A stretch of 64,000 bases of DNA from Flammeovirga sp. EKP202 (GCF_014534745.1 NZ_JACVVP010000042.1:1-64000), one strand, 5' to 3'. Positions 51,385-60,099 are shown, numbered from the stretch's first letter. The notes: a model not told the origin generated them from the sequence alone. Translations and numbers: made by a program.

Positions 51385-52551
51385 CTACTTTAATTTATGA
51401 TAGAAGAAAAGTTGGTGATCCGGGAGAAGATCAGGATGGAGGATTTTAATAAGGTCGGCAATGATCAATTCGGGATGTACCATACCTGTTCCCCAATAAT
51501 CGTTAGCCATTCCGTTTCTTAACCTTTTATTGTTATTATAAACATTTTTCTCTTTAAAGGCATTAAATTTCAAATACCTTGAGTCACTATTTTGAAGTGC
51601 TTCTAACGTAGTGAGTTGACCTACATTTAACCAATAATCGGCATGTCCGCCTTTGGCATAAACACCTTCTAAATCAAGTTGAATACTTCCTGTTTGTGTA
51701 GTTGCAGCCCAAGGGTAATCTGCTGAAGCCTGATCAAAAGCAATGGCTAAATAAGATTTTCCACCAGGCACTGACCACATCCCTTTGTAAGGTAAGCCAG
51801 AAATAACAGAAGGATGTGTTTTAGCCGTTTTAGCAACTTCTATATAGGATTTGTACTGACGTTCTACTTTTTCAAAAATCGCATTGGCCTCTTTTTCTTT
51901 ATTCAAAAGTGCACCAAATACCTTAATCCATTCTGCTCTGCCCAATAAATGGTTTTCCTGCCAGTCCGTATTGGCTAATACTGGAATATTGACTTTATTG
52001 AGGATAGGGAAAGAAGAAGAATTAGTAGTGCTACTGCCTACTACCATTACCAAATCAGCACTTGAAGCAATGATTTTCTCGGTGTTATTCGCAATGTCGT
52101 AGCCAACTGTTATGATTTCTCCACTTTCCATACGGTCTACAACGGTTTGACTATACATGTAGTCTTTTGAAATGTAACCTTTGATGCAGTCAATACTACC
52201 TAACTCTTCCATCATTGAGGTTTGAGCAGTGGTAGTCGTGATTACCTTCTTGACAGGAATTCTTATGATTTGATTTTTCTTAAATCCTTGTGGAGTTTTT
52301 GCACCGTGAGGAAGCAAAACAAACGTACTTGTTTTTTTATATTCAGAGAAAGGGTCAATGAGATGAAGGAGTTTGTAACCTTCTTTATATTCTAAGTTGA
52401 ATGTTTTTGCATATTGTACAGGACTACTGATAGTAGACGCTGTCTCTTGTTGCTGCTTAGCAGAATTAGTGTTGCCTTGTTCGGTGGTATTACAACTTAA
52501 TGTAAATAGTAAGGCGATTATAACAACTAATTTATTGGATAACTGACTCAT
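51385..52551 (-). CDS. btuF: Cobalamin/siderophore-type ABC substrate-binding lipoprotein (BtuF-like)
   Basis: A 388-residue lipoprotein (lipobox LLFTLSC, about residue 20) of the BtuF/FepB type-III binding-protein fold. It has a VKKVITTTTAQTSMMEELGSIDCIKGY segment, ADLVMVVGS, a long backbone helix (about 195-225) and a C-terminal lobe with YWLNVGQLTTLEAL. It would deliver corrinoid to an inner-membrane BtuCD, whose genes are not in this window. The frame extends to 52632 but that part lies inside the riboswitch; ATG 52551 starts a proper lipoprotein signal. It is the first gene of the riboswitch-controlled operon. Confidence 0.83.
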   Translation of the reverse strand: MSQLSNKLVVIIALLFTLSCNTTEQGNTNSAKQQQETASTISSPVQYAKTFNLEYKEGYKLLHLIDPFSEYKKTSTFVLLPHGAKTPQGFKKNQIIRIPVKKVITTTTAQTSMMEELGSIDCIKGYISKDYMYSQTVVDRMESGEIITVGYDIANNTEKIIASSADLVMVVGSSTTNSSSFPILNKVNIPVLANTDWQENHLLGRAEWIKVFGALLNKEKEANAIFEKVERQYKSYIEVAKTAKTHPSVISGLPYKGMWSVPGGKSYLAIAFDQASADYPWAATTQTGSIQLDLEGVYAKGGHADYWLNVGQLTTLEALQNSDSRYLKFNAFKEKNVYNNNKRLRNGMANDYWGTGMVHPELIIADLIKILHPDLLPDHQLFFYHKLK

Positions 52552-52592
52552 TGTAAAAAATACTTTGCACCCGAAGATAAAACAGTAAAAAA

Positions 52593-52725
52593 GGTATCCT
52601 GACTCTTCTTTTACAATGTGCCTTCCCATCAAAAATGAAAGTGGCCAATCATCAACCTAACCCAATAGGTGAGAATTACAGTAGCGGGGACTGTCTTGGA
52701 TTTACACCAAATTCCCTTTGTTTAC
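52593..52725 (-). promoter_or_regulatory. Cobalamin (AdoCbl) riboswitch
   Basis: On the minus strand the conserved elements occur in order: GGGAATTTGGTGTAAATCC (52698-52716), the B12 box GACAGTCCCCGCTACTGTAA (52676-52695), and the 3' element GTCAGGATACC (52593-52603). The switch sits directly upstream of btuF. Coenzyme B12 binding would be expected to lower expression of the uptake operon. A -7-like CATATTTG (52731-52738) lies just upstream. No long T-run terminator follows, so control at translation initiation is more likely than attenuation. Confidence 0.95.
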
Positions 52726-52832
52726 ATGTGCAAATATGAAAGATAGATTTTTAGTTTCCTATCTGTAACTATTATTATTTGGAGTGATTTTGATCAATAA
52801 TTATTAATAAAAATATATTAATGAATATTAAA

Positions 52833-53690
52833 TTAGGGGTTAAGCCTAGCTACAGTGATACCCGTATTTAGTTTACTATTTTTTAACCATTCTGCCAATG
52901 GTTTGTTGGTAATGACTACTTTACCAGAGGATTGTGAAGCATGAAGAAGATGAATTCTATCCAATTTTTTCACGGCAATTCCAACATGAGAGACATCCAA
53001 ACCATTAATTTTAGTGACTAAAGCAATGATATCACCTTCTTGAATTTTATCTTCATAAGCCGCAATATCTTTGATGTAAATTTGCGACAGTGGTTGCTGA
53101 TTAATCGTAGTTTCTGCGACTCTTATAGTATTGACGGCAGAGTCATTATCAATTAATCGTTTATAAGAGGATATATGCGTACTCATAAAATTGATCTTTT
53201 TATTGTACATTTGACCACCAATCTCTAGTGTCATATCCTTCAAAATTCCTTTTTTCTGATTGTTTAATACCCATTCTGTAAAGTAATGCAATCGACTGCC
53301 ATATCCTGTCAATTGACCATTTCTATACCTTAAACGTTCTAGGATAGTAGCATAATGATTTAAGTTTCTTAATGAAGGGGCATGATTAAAAAGTAAGTTC
53401 ATTGCTGTGACACTTTCAACAAAAGTTGTACAATCAAAACCTACAAAATTGATCACTAATTCCTCCTTTTTTCCTATTTCGAGTGTCTTTTCTAAATAAG
53501 GAGTGTCTAAAAAAATACGGGCAATATTACCTTCCCTTAGAGGAATATTAAAAGTGTCTACTTTCATTTTATTAAGTTCCTCAATTTTTTTATCCAAAGC
53601 GATTTTGCTGGCATTTGAGCAAACAATTTGAGCTTGAAGTGAAAAAGTGATAAATAATGTAATAATAAAGGAGAAGAAATATCTGAACAT
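52833..53690 (-). CDS. DUF1460 amidase-like exported protein
   Basis: A 285-residue exported protein. The signal peptide (about 1-21) ends LQAQ, and the body is a DUF1460 domain (about 35-280), an NlpC/P60-related fold. The probable nucleophile is Cys87 in GFDCTTFVES, and the probable catalytic His lies in LDVSHVGIAVKK, with VLLHASQSSGKV following. DUF1460 enzymes are proposed N-acetylmuramoyl-L-alanine amidases or peptidases of peptidoglycan fragments. It is divergent from the MORN protein gene. Confidence 0.85.
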   Translation of the reverse strand: MFRYFFSFIITLFITFSLQAQIVCSNASKIALDKKIEELNKMKVDTFNIPLREGNIARIFLDTPYLEKTLEIGKKEELVINFVGFDCTTFVESVTAMNLLFNHAPSLRNLNHYATILERLRYRNGQLTGYGSRLHYFTEWVLNNQKKGILKDMTLEIGGQMYNKKINFMSTHISSYKRLIDNDSAVNTIRVAETTINQQPLSQIYIKDIAAYEDKIQEGDIIALVTKINGLDVSHVGIAVKKLDRIHLLHASQSSGKVVITNKPLAEWLKNSKLNTGITVARLNP

Positions 53691-53765
53691 ATTATTTTTT
53701 TAGCATTTTAGCAGAATGAAATATTTTGATTTCAATCGTCATTAAATATCGATCAATACTAAATT

Positions 53766-55007
53766 ATGACAATCTTTAATAAACAAAGAACCTCTTTAGA
53801 TTTTATTTTTACAAATAGAAAATCGATTTTCCCTTTACTTCTATCAATATTATTTACGCTACAATTCTCTTATGTTGAAGCTCAGATTAGCGAGAATCCA
53901 GATAAAGATAAGTATGTGGGGCAGTTTAATGGTGATGGTAAGAGACACGGATACGGTACATATACATGGGAAGACGGTACTGTCTATCAAGGAAAGTGGA
54001 GAAATGACATGATGGAGGGGAAAGGAAAACTTGTTTTTGCGAACGGTAATAGTTATGAAGGTAATTTTGATAAAGGAGTACCGTATGGATTGGGTATTTA
54101 CCATTGGGCAAATGGAGATATCTATCAAGGTGGTTTCTTAGATGGAAAAATGCATGGTAGAGGTGTTTTAGTTACCAAATCAGGTGAAAGACACGAAGGG
54201 ACTTGGATCCAAAATGAAGTGAGTGGTGAAGGTATTCACTACTACGCCAATGGTTCTCAATACATAGGAAACTGGTCCAAAGGAAAACGAAACGGAAAAG
54301 GGATCATGCTTTACATCAATGGTGATACTGAACAAGGACAATGGGTGGATGATAAATTTATTCCTTGTGATTGTATAAGAGAAAGTGTTTCAATTGAGCA
54401 AGCCTACAAGGAATCTGAAGCTGTTTTTGTAGGAAAAGTATTTGAAGTACAAGCCATGGAAGAAGGTTACGATCGAATAGGTATGGTCGTTTCAGAATAT
54501 TGGAAAGGCTCTTTGTATCCTTCAAGAAAAGTATATTTAAGGGCTGATTATTCTTCATGTGATTTTGTTTATTTTGAGGGTGATGAGTTCCTGGTTTACG
54601 CCCATGCTTATCAATTTGATAAAACAGTTTATTTTCCAACGAAGTGTACTCGTACAATGAAAACGTCTCTTCCTTTAGCCCAGAAAGACATTGAGACATT
54701 GAGATCCTTTAGTTGTAAAATACCAGAAGGTGAAGATAGAAAAGTGACTTATAACTTCTCTGAAGACCCAGTTTGTGGTTGTGATGGAGAAGATTACAAA
54801 AACCCTTACAATGCTTATAAAGCAGGAGTGGGACATTGGTATGCAGGTACATGTGAGGAGAAGAAGAAAAGAGATGCAGAATTAGCGAAACAGAAGAGTG
54901 AAATTCGTTATCAGCTTGAAGAAGAGAAGGAGAAATTAGAATTGCTTAAAAAAGAGCAAATGACTGCACCATCAACACCATCTTACAATTATGTAGAGGA
55001 AGACTAA
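53766..55007 (+). CDS. Secreted MORN-repeat protein with NTR/TIMP-like and Kazal-like domains
   Basis: A 413-residue exported protein with a long N-region signal peptide (about 1-40, ending VEAQ). Six full MORN repeats plus a partial one (about 50-198; YQGKWRNDMMEGKGKLVFANG-type units) are followed by a netrin/TIMP-like domain (about 202-318). That domain begins Cys-Asp-Cys and has AVFVGKVFEV and EFLVYAHAY strands. A Kazal-type segment (about 330-365; DPVCGCDGEDYKNPYNAYKAGVGHWYAGTC) comes next, then a charged coiled-coil (about 366-400). Both later domains belong to protease-inhibitor folds, so a surface-exposed inhibitor or adhesion role is inferred. Confidence 0.8.
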   Translation: MTIFNKQRTSLDFIFTNRKSIFPLLLSILFTLQFSYVEAQISENPDKDKYVGQFNGDGKRHGYGTYTWEDGTVYQGKWRNDMMEGKGKLVFANGNSYEGNFDKGVPYGLGIYHWANGDIYQGGFLDGKMHGRGVLVTKSGERHEGTWIQNEVSGEGIHYYANGSQYIGNWSKGKRNGKGIMLYINGDTEQGQWVDDKFIPCDCIRESVSIEQAYKESEAVFVGKVFEVQAMEEGYDRIGMVVSEYWKGSLYPSRKVYLRADYSSCDFVYFEGDEFLVYAHAYQFDKTVYFPTKCTRTMKTSLPLAQKDIETLRSFSCKIPEGEDRKVTYNFSEDPVCGCDGEDYKNPYNAYKAGVGHWYAGTCEEKKKRDAELAKQKSEIRYQLEEEKEKLELLKKEQMTAPSTPSYNYVEED

Positions 55008-55031
55008 GAAGTTTTTCTTTTTAATATTGAG

Positions 55032-55060
55032 GCCAGTTCTGAAAAAGGACTGGCTTTTTT
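55032..55060 (+). terminator. Terminator of the MORN protein gene
   Basis: Stem GCCAGTTCT / AGGACTGGC (one G-T pair) followed by TTTTTT. Confidence 0.85.
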
Positions 55061-55155
55061 ATGCTCTTGTTAAACAATTAGAGTCTTAAATCTCAAAATA
55101 TAGCCATCAAAAAAGGCTCAAGAGTAATCCCTTGAACCTTTTCCCTTGAAATATT

Positions 55156-55494
55156 TTATAAATCCAATACCAATGAAGGTGGTCTACCGATAACAGCTTT
55201 GTTATCCTTAATAACGATAGGTCTTTCGATCAATTTTGGATATTCTACCATGGCATTGATGTATTCTTCGTCGGTAAGTTCTTTGCCTTTGAAATTTTCT
55301 TTATAAATGGCTTCTCCTTTACGGATAAGGGCCAGAGGTGCGATGTTTAGCATCGAAAGAATTTCTTCAATTTCAGCTTTCGAAGGAGCATCTTTCAAAT
55401 ATTCTCTCACTTCAACCTCTTCGCCATTTTCCATCAATAAATTCAAAGATTCCCTACTTTTCGAGCATCTTGGATTATGCCATATTTTTATCAT
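55156..55494 (-). CDS. arsC: ArsC-family thioredoxin-fold protein (arsenate reductase-like)
   Basis: A 112-residue ArsC-family protein starting MIKIWHNPRCSKSRESLNLL, with the active-site Cys in NPRCSKSR and Arg residues in the RPIVIKDNKAVIGRPPSLV end that bind oxyanion in glutaredoxin-type arsenate reductases. No other ars genes are near, so it could equally be a YfgD/Spx-type relative. The ATG at 55494 lies inside the 3' end of meaB (20-base overlap). The longer frame to 55545 only adds residues overlapping meaB and is rejected. Confidence 0.82.
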   Translation of the reverse strand: MIKIWHNPRCSKSRESLNLLMENGEEVEVREYLKDAPSKAEIEEILSMLNIAPLALIRKGEAIYKENFKGKELTDEEYINAMVEYPKLIERPIVIKDNKAVIGRPPSLVLDL

Positions 55495-56500
55495 TTTCTG
55501 TTCTCGTTTGGTTAAATAATTCCAATAACTTTCTTGCACCTGCAATCGCCGGCAATTTATTTTGAATTACTTGATTCTCCAAATGATTTAGATTTCCTTC
55601 TACTGACTCATTGGTATAGAACGCTCTTTTGAGGTGGTTGTCGATAGTTTCGTGCATCCAGTGTAAGTTCTGACTCTGACGGTTGGATTGGAAGAAGCCT
55701 TTCTCTTTCATTTCTTTCTCGAACTTCAAGATATTCTCCAATATTTCATCCAAGCCTTCATTCTGTACAGAAGAACAGGTCATTACTTTTGGAGCCCAGC
55801 CTGATTCAGCAGGAGGGAACAAGTGCAATGCATTCTGATAACTTGCTCTTGCCATTTTGCCACGATGTACATTATCACCATCACATTTTGTAATTGCAAT
55901 TGCGTCGGCCATTTCCATAATACCTCTTTTGATACCTTGGAGTTCATCACCTGCACCAGCAAGCATCAATAGTAAGAAGAAGTCAACTATACCTTTCACG
56001 GTAGTTTCTGACTGACCAACACCTACTGTTTCTATTAAAATAACATCAAAACCTGCCGCTTCACAAAGCAACATAGTTTCTCTTGTTTTATGATTTACAC
56101 CTCCTAAAGCACTTCCTGCTGCAGAAGGACGAACATATGCTAATGGATCATTGGATAATTCTTCCATTCGGGTTTTATCCCCCAAAATACTACCACCACT
56201 GATTTGTGAACTTGGGTCAATGGTCAATACCGCCAATTGCATGTTTTTTGAAGTGATATATTTCCCAAAAGATTCAATAAAGGTACTTTTACCAACACCA
56301 GGAACCCCTGTAATACCCACTCTAAGTGTATTACCAGTATGCGGAAGAATAAGTTCAAGTATTTCTTCTGCCAAAATAACGTCGGCAGGGAGTTTACTTT
56401 CTATAATTGTAATGGCTCTACTTAATATTATTCTGTTACCACTTATAATGCCATCAGCATATTCCTGTGCACTAAGTCTTTTTTTTCTTTTATATCTCAT
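55475..56500 (-). CDS. meaB: Methylmalonyl-CoA mutase-associated GTPase MeaB
   Basis: A 341-residue G3E GTPase of the MeaB/ArgK family. It has Walker A GVPGVGKST (65-73), the DPSSQISGGSILGDKTRM switch region, IETVGVGQSE, TKCDGDN for guanine recognition, and a C-terminal dimerisation arm. MeaB loads and protects adenosylcobalamin in methylmalonyl-CoA mutase; the mutase genes (mutA, mutB) lie about 5 kb downstream on the other strand. The arsC-like gene overlaps its end by 20 bases, so both are probably on one mRNA. Confidence 0.94.
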   Translation of the reverse strand: MRYKRKKRLSAQEYADGIISGNRIILSRAITIIESKLPADVILAEEILELILPHTGNTLRVGITGVPGVGKSTFIESFGKYITSKNMQLAVLTIDPSSQISGGSILGDKTRMEELSNDPLAYVRPSAAGSALGGVNHKTRETMLLCEAAGFDVILIETVGVGQSETTVKGIVDFFLLLMLAGAGDELQGIKRGIMEMADAIAITKCDGDNVHRGKMARASYQNALHLFPPAESGWAPKVMTCSSVQNEGLDEILENILKFEKEMKEKGFFQSNRQSQNLHWMHETIDNHLKRAFYTNESVEGNLNHLENQVIQNKLPAIAGARKLLELFNQTRTENDKNMA

Positions 56501-56950
56501 GGTAAAAGAAGAACGGTTTTATGTTGAATAATTCATTTAGCCCAATCTATTTATATGCTATAAATTAGGAACTGGGTATTTGTGTATATTATAATAAATG
56601 AGAAGAAGCCTATCACTGTTTTTACCTTTACAAAGCTACATACAATTCTTCTAAAAAGGTATTAATTGTGTTCATAATACAATTTCTAATATTTTTTAAT
56701 TTTTTTTACTATTTCTAAATAAGGCGAAAGATGATATTTATCTCTAATATAAACAGCTGATATTCAGATTAATAAATATATTTAAATCCTTTGTTTTTTT
56801 GAAGTGAAACAGTTTTTATGATTTTAATCTTTATTTAGATGATGAATGTTATCACAAACAATTTCTTTTTGTATGACTTTTACGATACATAATAAAGGTC
56901 AACAAGCTTATCACGCCTTTTTTATTACTTACTATTAAAAGCAACAAGAA
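56501..56950. other. Divergent intergenic region between meaB and mce
   Basis: A 450-base, very AT-rich region with no credible ORF. A minus-strand -7 box TAGCTTTG occurs at 56631-56638 and could drive meaB with a leader of about 130 bases. I found no exact box for mce. Confidence 0.5.
56631..56638 (-). promoter_or_regulatory. Candidate -7 element of meaB
   Basis: TAGCTTTG on the minus strand fits TAnnTTTG. The -33 region is not convincing. Confidence 0.35.
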
Positions 56951-57355
56951 ATGAATATATCACACATTGAGCACATTGGTGTAGCAGTAGAAAACTTAGA
57001 AGAGTCAATTAAGTATTACGAAGAAGTATTAGGGCTTAAATGTTATGCTATTGAAGAAGTAGAAGAGCAAAAAGTGAAAACTGCTTTCTTTAAAGTAGGG
57101 GATACTAAAATTGAGCTTTTAGAGTCTACATCAGAAGATGGTCCAATCGGAAAATTCGTCGCTAAAAAAGGACCAGGTATGCACCACTTAGCATTTGCAG
57201 TAAAAGATATCGAAAAGAATCTTGAAGATGCTGAAGGAAAAGGCGTTCGTTTATTAGATAAAACACCAAGAAAAGGAGCAGAGGGATTAGATATTGCTTT
57301 CTTGCATCCAAAATCAACTCATGGAGTTCTTACTGAACTTTGCGAGAAGAAATAA
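56951..57355 (+). CDS. mce: Methylmalonyl-CoA epimerase
   Basis: A 134-residue VOC-fold enzyme that interconverts (S)- and (R)-methylmalonyl-CoA. Metal-site residues are placed as in the family: His8 in IEHIGVAVENLEES, Glu in KIELLEST, His in GPGMHHLAFAV and Glu in GVLTELCEK. The gene heads the methylmalonyl-CoA cluster: its product links the decarboxylase/carboxylase (mmd genes) with the mutase (mutAB). A promoter for the downstream operon overlaps its 3' end. Confidence 0.95.
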   Translation: MNISHIEHIGVAVENLEESIKYYEEVLGLKCYAIEEVEEQKVKTAFFKVGDTKIELLESTSEDGPIGKFVAKKGPGMHHLAFAVKDIEKNLEDAEGKGVRLLDKTPRKGAEGLDIAFLHPKSTHGVLTELCEKK

Positions 57356-57368
57356 GCTATTACTTTTG
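57339..57368 (+). promoter_or_regulatory. Promoter driving the mmdADCB leader
   Basis: A -33 TTTG (57339-57342, inside the end of mce), an 18-base spacer and an exact -7 TACTTTTG (57361-57368) predict a start near 57375. This leaves a leader of about 317 bases before the mmdA ATG. Confidence 0.6.
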
Positions 57369-57374
57369 AATACC

Positions 57375-57691
57375 TACCAAGTACATAAAGTAGTGTAACC
57401 AAATGGGTGACCTCTTAGAATAAAAGAAAGTTACCCAAACCTCAGTAGTTAAATGACACAACTACTAAAAGTAAGAAAAAGAGGCTAAGGCACGTCATGA
57501 GCAGTAATCGTTCTCCCATAAAGGCTTAACGATGCTATCTTAACAGTAGATTAAAATTGATTTTTTTAAACCTGTAGAAATACAGGGCTGGACGGTTATT
57601 GCCTTGACTTTCTTACATCACAGTAAAATGAATTAGATACACTGTAAAAAGTGTAGTTAAATATTTGACAAATACCCGCTGGGAATTATCA
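57375..57691 (+). ncRNA. Uncharacterised structured leader RNA upstream of mmdA
   Basis: The long leader contains several helices. Hairpin A is GGGTGAC/GTTACCC (57405-57411, 57430-57436). Hairpin B is AGTAGTT/AACTACT (57444-57450, 57460-57466), closed by CCTC/GAGG (57440-57443, 57481-57484). Hairpin C is ATCGTT/AACGAT (57507-57512, 57528-57533). Hairpin D is CCTGTA-GAAA-TACAGG (57571-57586), with a GNRA tetraloop. A long-range helix TAAGGCA/TGCCTTG (57486-57492, 57600-57606) encloses C and D. No ORF is present. It does not match the cobalamin, TPP, SAM, glycine, lysine or FMN consensus features I know. It may be a riboswitch, a protein-bound leader or a separate ncRNA. Confidence 0.5.
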
Positions 57692-59254
57692 ATGGGAACT
57701 AACAGAGATAAGGTTAGAGAACTTGTAGAAAAAAGATCACAAGCCCGCTTAGGTGGTGGTGAAAAAAGAATTGACAAGCAACATAGTCAAGGTAAGTTAA
57801 CAGCCAGAGAAAGAATTGACCTTCTTTTAGATGAAGGTAGTTTTGAGGAGTACGATATGTTTGTAACGCACCGTACGAAATCTTTCGGCTTGGATAAACA
57901 ACAATATTTATCAGATGGTGTAGTGACAGGTCACGGTACTATTGACGGTAGAGTTGTTTATGTATTCGCACAAGACTTCACAGTATTCGGAGGTTCACTT
58001 TCTGAAACATTTGCACAAAAGATCTGTAAAGTAATGGATCAAGCAATGAAAGTAGGAGCACCGGTTATTGGTTTGAATGATTCAGGTGGAGCTCGTATAC
58101 AAGAAGGCGTTAGGTCTCTTGCGGGTTATGCTGAAATCTTCCAAAGAAACATTATGGCATCAGGTGTAGTACCTCAGATTTCTGCAATCTTAGGGCCTTG
58201 TGCAGGTGGTGCGGTATACTCTCCAGCACTTACAGATTTTATTCTTATGACTGACCAAACATCATACATGTTTGTGACGGGTCCTAAAGTAGTAAAATCA
58301 GTGACAGGTGAGGTGATCTCTGTAGAAGATTTAGGTGGTGCTAACATGCACGCTTCTAAATCAGGTGTGGCTCACATGATGACTGAAAACGATGAGGAGA
58401 CATTATTGTTAATCCGTAAGTTGATGAGTTTCTTGCCTTCAAATAACCTTGAAGAGCCACCACAAATCCCATGTAATGACCCAATCGAAAGAATTGAGGA
58501 TAAACTGAACGAGGTAATTCCTGATGATCCGAACAAGCCGTATAACATGCTAGATGTTATTCACTTACTTGTAGATAATGAGGAATTCTTAGAAACACAC
58601 AGAGCTTATGCTAAAAACATTATCACAGGTTTTGCTCGTTTCAATGGCCGTCCAGTAGGTATTATTGCCAACCAACCTTCATTCTTAGCGGGTGTACTTG
58701 ATATTGAAGCATCTAAAAAAGCAGCACGTTTCGTTCGTTTCTGTGATGCGTTCAATATTCCAATCGTAACATTAGTAGACGTACCAGGTTTCTTACCAGG
58801 TTCAGGTCAAGAGTATGGCGGTATTATCCTTCACGGTGCCAAGTTATTATTTGCTTACGGTGAAGCTACAGTCCCTAAAATCACTATTACACTTAGAAAA
58901 TCATACGGTGGAGCACACGACGTAATGAGTTCTAAGCAATTAAGAGGTGATATCAACTATGCATGGCCAACTGCCGAAATCGCAGTAATGGGTGCTAAAG
59001 GTGCTGTAGAAGTATTAGAAGGTAGAGCAATTCGTTCAATCGAAGATAAAGCGGAGAGAGCGAAATTCATGCAAGATAAAGAGGAAGAATACGTGGAGAA
59101 ATTCGCTAACCCTTATCAAGCAGCTAAATACGGATTTATTGATGATGTAATCGAACCAAGAAATACAAGATTCAGAATCTGTAGAGGTTTAGAAGTATTA
59201 GCGACGAAGAAAGAAGTTAATCCTCCTAAGAAGCACTCTAATATTCCACTTTAA
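57692..59254 (+). CDS. mmdA: Methylmalonyl-CoA decarboxylase/propionyl-CoA carboxylase carboxyltransferase subunit
   Basis: A 520-residue biotin-dependent acyl-CoA carboxyltransferase with two crotonase-like halves. It has [67 protein letters not shown], then [28 protein letters not shown] and [13 protein letters not shown]. The product transfers CO2 between methylmalonyl-CoA and carboxybiotin. No biotin carboxylase gene is present; OadG-like, biotin-carrier and beta-subunit genes follow at 12-27-base gaps, which indicates the Na+-pumping decarboxylase rather than an ATP-dependent carboxylase. The ATG at 57692 is used; the upstream TTG frame is short and unsupported. It is preceded by a long structured leader. 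Confidence 0.88.
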   Translation: MGTNRDKVRELVEKRSQARLGGGEKRIDKQHSQGKLTARERIDLLLDEGSFEEYDMFVTHRTKSFGLDKQQYLSDGVVTGHGTIDGRVVYVFAQDFTVFGGSLSETFAQKICKVMDQAMKVGAPVIGLNDSGGARIQEGVRSLAGYAEIFQRNIMASGVVPQISAILGPCAGGAVYSPALTDFILMTDQTSYMFVTGPKVVKSVTGEVISVEDLGGANMHASKSGVAHMMTENDEETLLLIRKLMSFLPSNNLEEPPQIPCNDPIERIEDKLNEVIPDDPNKPYNMLDVIHLLVDNEEFLETHRAYAKNIITGFARFNGRPVGIIANQPSFLAGVLDIEASKKAARFVRFCDAFNIPIVTLVDVPGFLPGSGQEYGGIILHGAKLLFAYGEATVPKITITLRKSYGGAHDVMSSKQLRGDINYAWPTAEIAVMGAKGAVEVLEGRAIRSIEDKAERAKFMQDKEEEYVEKFANPYQAAKYGFIDDVIEPRNTRFRICRGLEVLATKKEVNPPKKHSNIPL

Positions 59255-59266
59255 TCAATAAATAAT

Positions 59267-59641
59267 ATGGAAAATCAAGTAACACAATTTGGTTTGACTG
59301 AAGGATTAGTGATCACATTGGTTGGGGTAGGATTAGTATTCTTTACATTGACTTTATTATTCCTTCTGTTCATCTCATTTACCTATTTGGTACCGATCGT
59401 GATGAACAAGATCAACAAACCAAAACAAATTGTGATTAAAAAGGATGATGAAGAGTTAGTGATCAATGCCACTAAGGTATCAGGTGAAGTGAATGCTGCA
59501 ATTGCGGCAGCAGTTTACCACTACATGGCAGAAGCACATGATGAAGAATCAACCATCCTAACGATCCAAAAAGTGAAAAAAGCTTACTCACCATGGAGTT
59601 CGAAAATCTATTCAGTTCATGGCAGTCAGCTTAACCGTTAA
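59267..59641 (+). CDS. mmdD: OadG-family (decarboxylase gamma/delta) subunit
   Basis: A 124-residue protein with one N-terminal transmembrane helix (about 13-42; EGLVITLVGVGLVFFTLTLLFLLF), as in OadG/MmdD. A soluble tail (about 50-124) has the EVNAAIAAAVYHYM segment typical of the family in Bacteroidota, ending in a Ser/Arg-rich tail. It anchors the carboxyltransferase to the membrane complex and stabilises it. It lies between mmdA and the biotin carrier gene with very short gaps, in the order known from methylmalonyl-CoA decarboxylases. Confidence 0.87.
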   Translation: MENQVTQFGLTEGLVITLVGVGLVFFTLTLLFLLFISFTYLVPIVMNKINKPKQIVIKKDDEELVINATKVSGEVNAAIAAAVYHYMAEAHDEESTILTIQKVKKAYSPWSSKIYSVHGSQLNR

Positions 59642-59652
59642 TACCGAATAAA

Positions 59653-60072
59653 ATGAAAAACTATAATTTTACAGTTAACGGTAACAACTATGCCGTTACA
59701 ATAAAAGGAGTTGAAGGTCAGGCTATTGAATTAGAAGTCAATGGTACACCTTACAAAGTAGAGATGGACAAGGAGGTAAAAACTTCTAAAACTCCAAAAC
59801 TAATGCGTTCTGAAGCTCCAAGAACAGCAGCACCAAAAGCAATTACTCGTTCAGCGAAGAAATCAAACATTGTAGCACCACTTCCTGGTACTGTAATGAC
59901 GATCAACTTCAAAGAAGGTGATGCAGTGAAACAAGGCGATGTATTGATGACCATGGAAGCAATGAAAATGGAAAACAATGTATTAGCTGAAGCAGATGGT
60001 ACAATTGCAAGCATTAAAGTAGAAGAAGGTACGTCAGTATTACAAGGAGAGGTTCTTGTAGAAATGGCGTAA
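59653..60072 (+). CDS. mmdC: Biotin carrier subunit of the decarboxylase
   Basis: A 139-residue biotin carrier protein. A small N-terminal fold (about 1-40) and a basic Thr/Ala/Pro linker (about 45-75) precede the biotinyl domain (about 73-139), with the biotinylation motif EAMKMEN and target Lys105. Biotin on this Lys carries CO2 from the carboxyltransferase to the membrane beta subunit. It follows the OadG-like gene by 11 bases. Confidence 0.94.
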   Translation: MKNYNFTVNGNNYAVTIKGVEGQAIELEVNGTPYKVEMDKEVKTSKTPKLMRSEAPRTAAPKAITRSAKKSNIVAPLPGTVMTINFKEGDAVKQGDVLMTMEAMKMENNVLAEADGTIASIKVEEGTSVLQGEVLVEMA

Positions 60073-60099
60073 GTGGTTTCATTCTAAACAATTATTATT

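Noticed and set aside
57375-57691. Leader upstream of mmdA as a cobalamin riboswitch
   Set aside because: It lacks the B12 box and the GGGAA..GGTG..AA..CC core that are obvious at 52593-52725.
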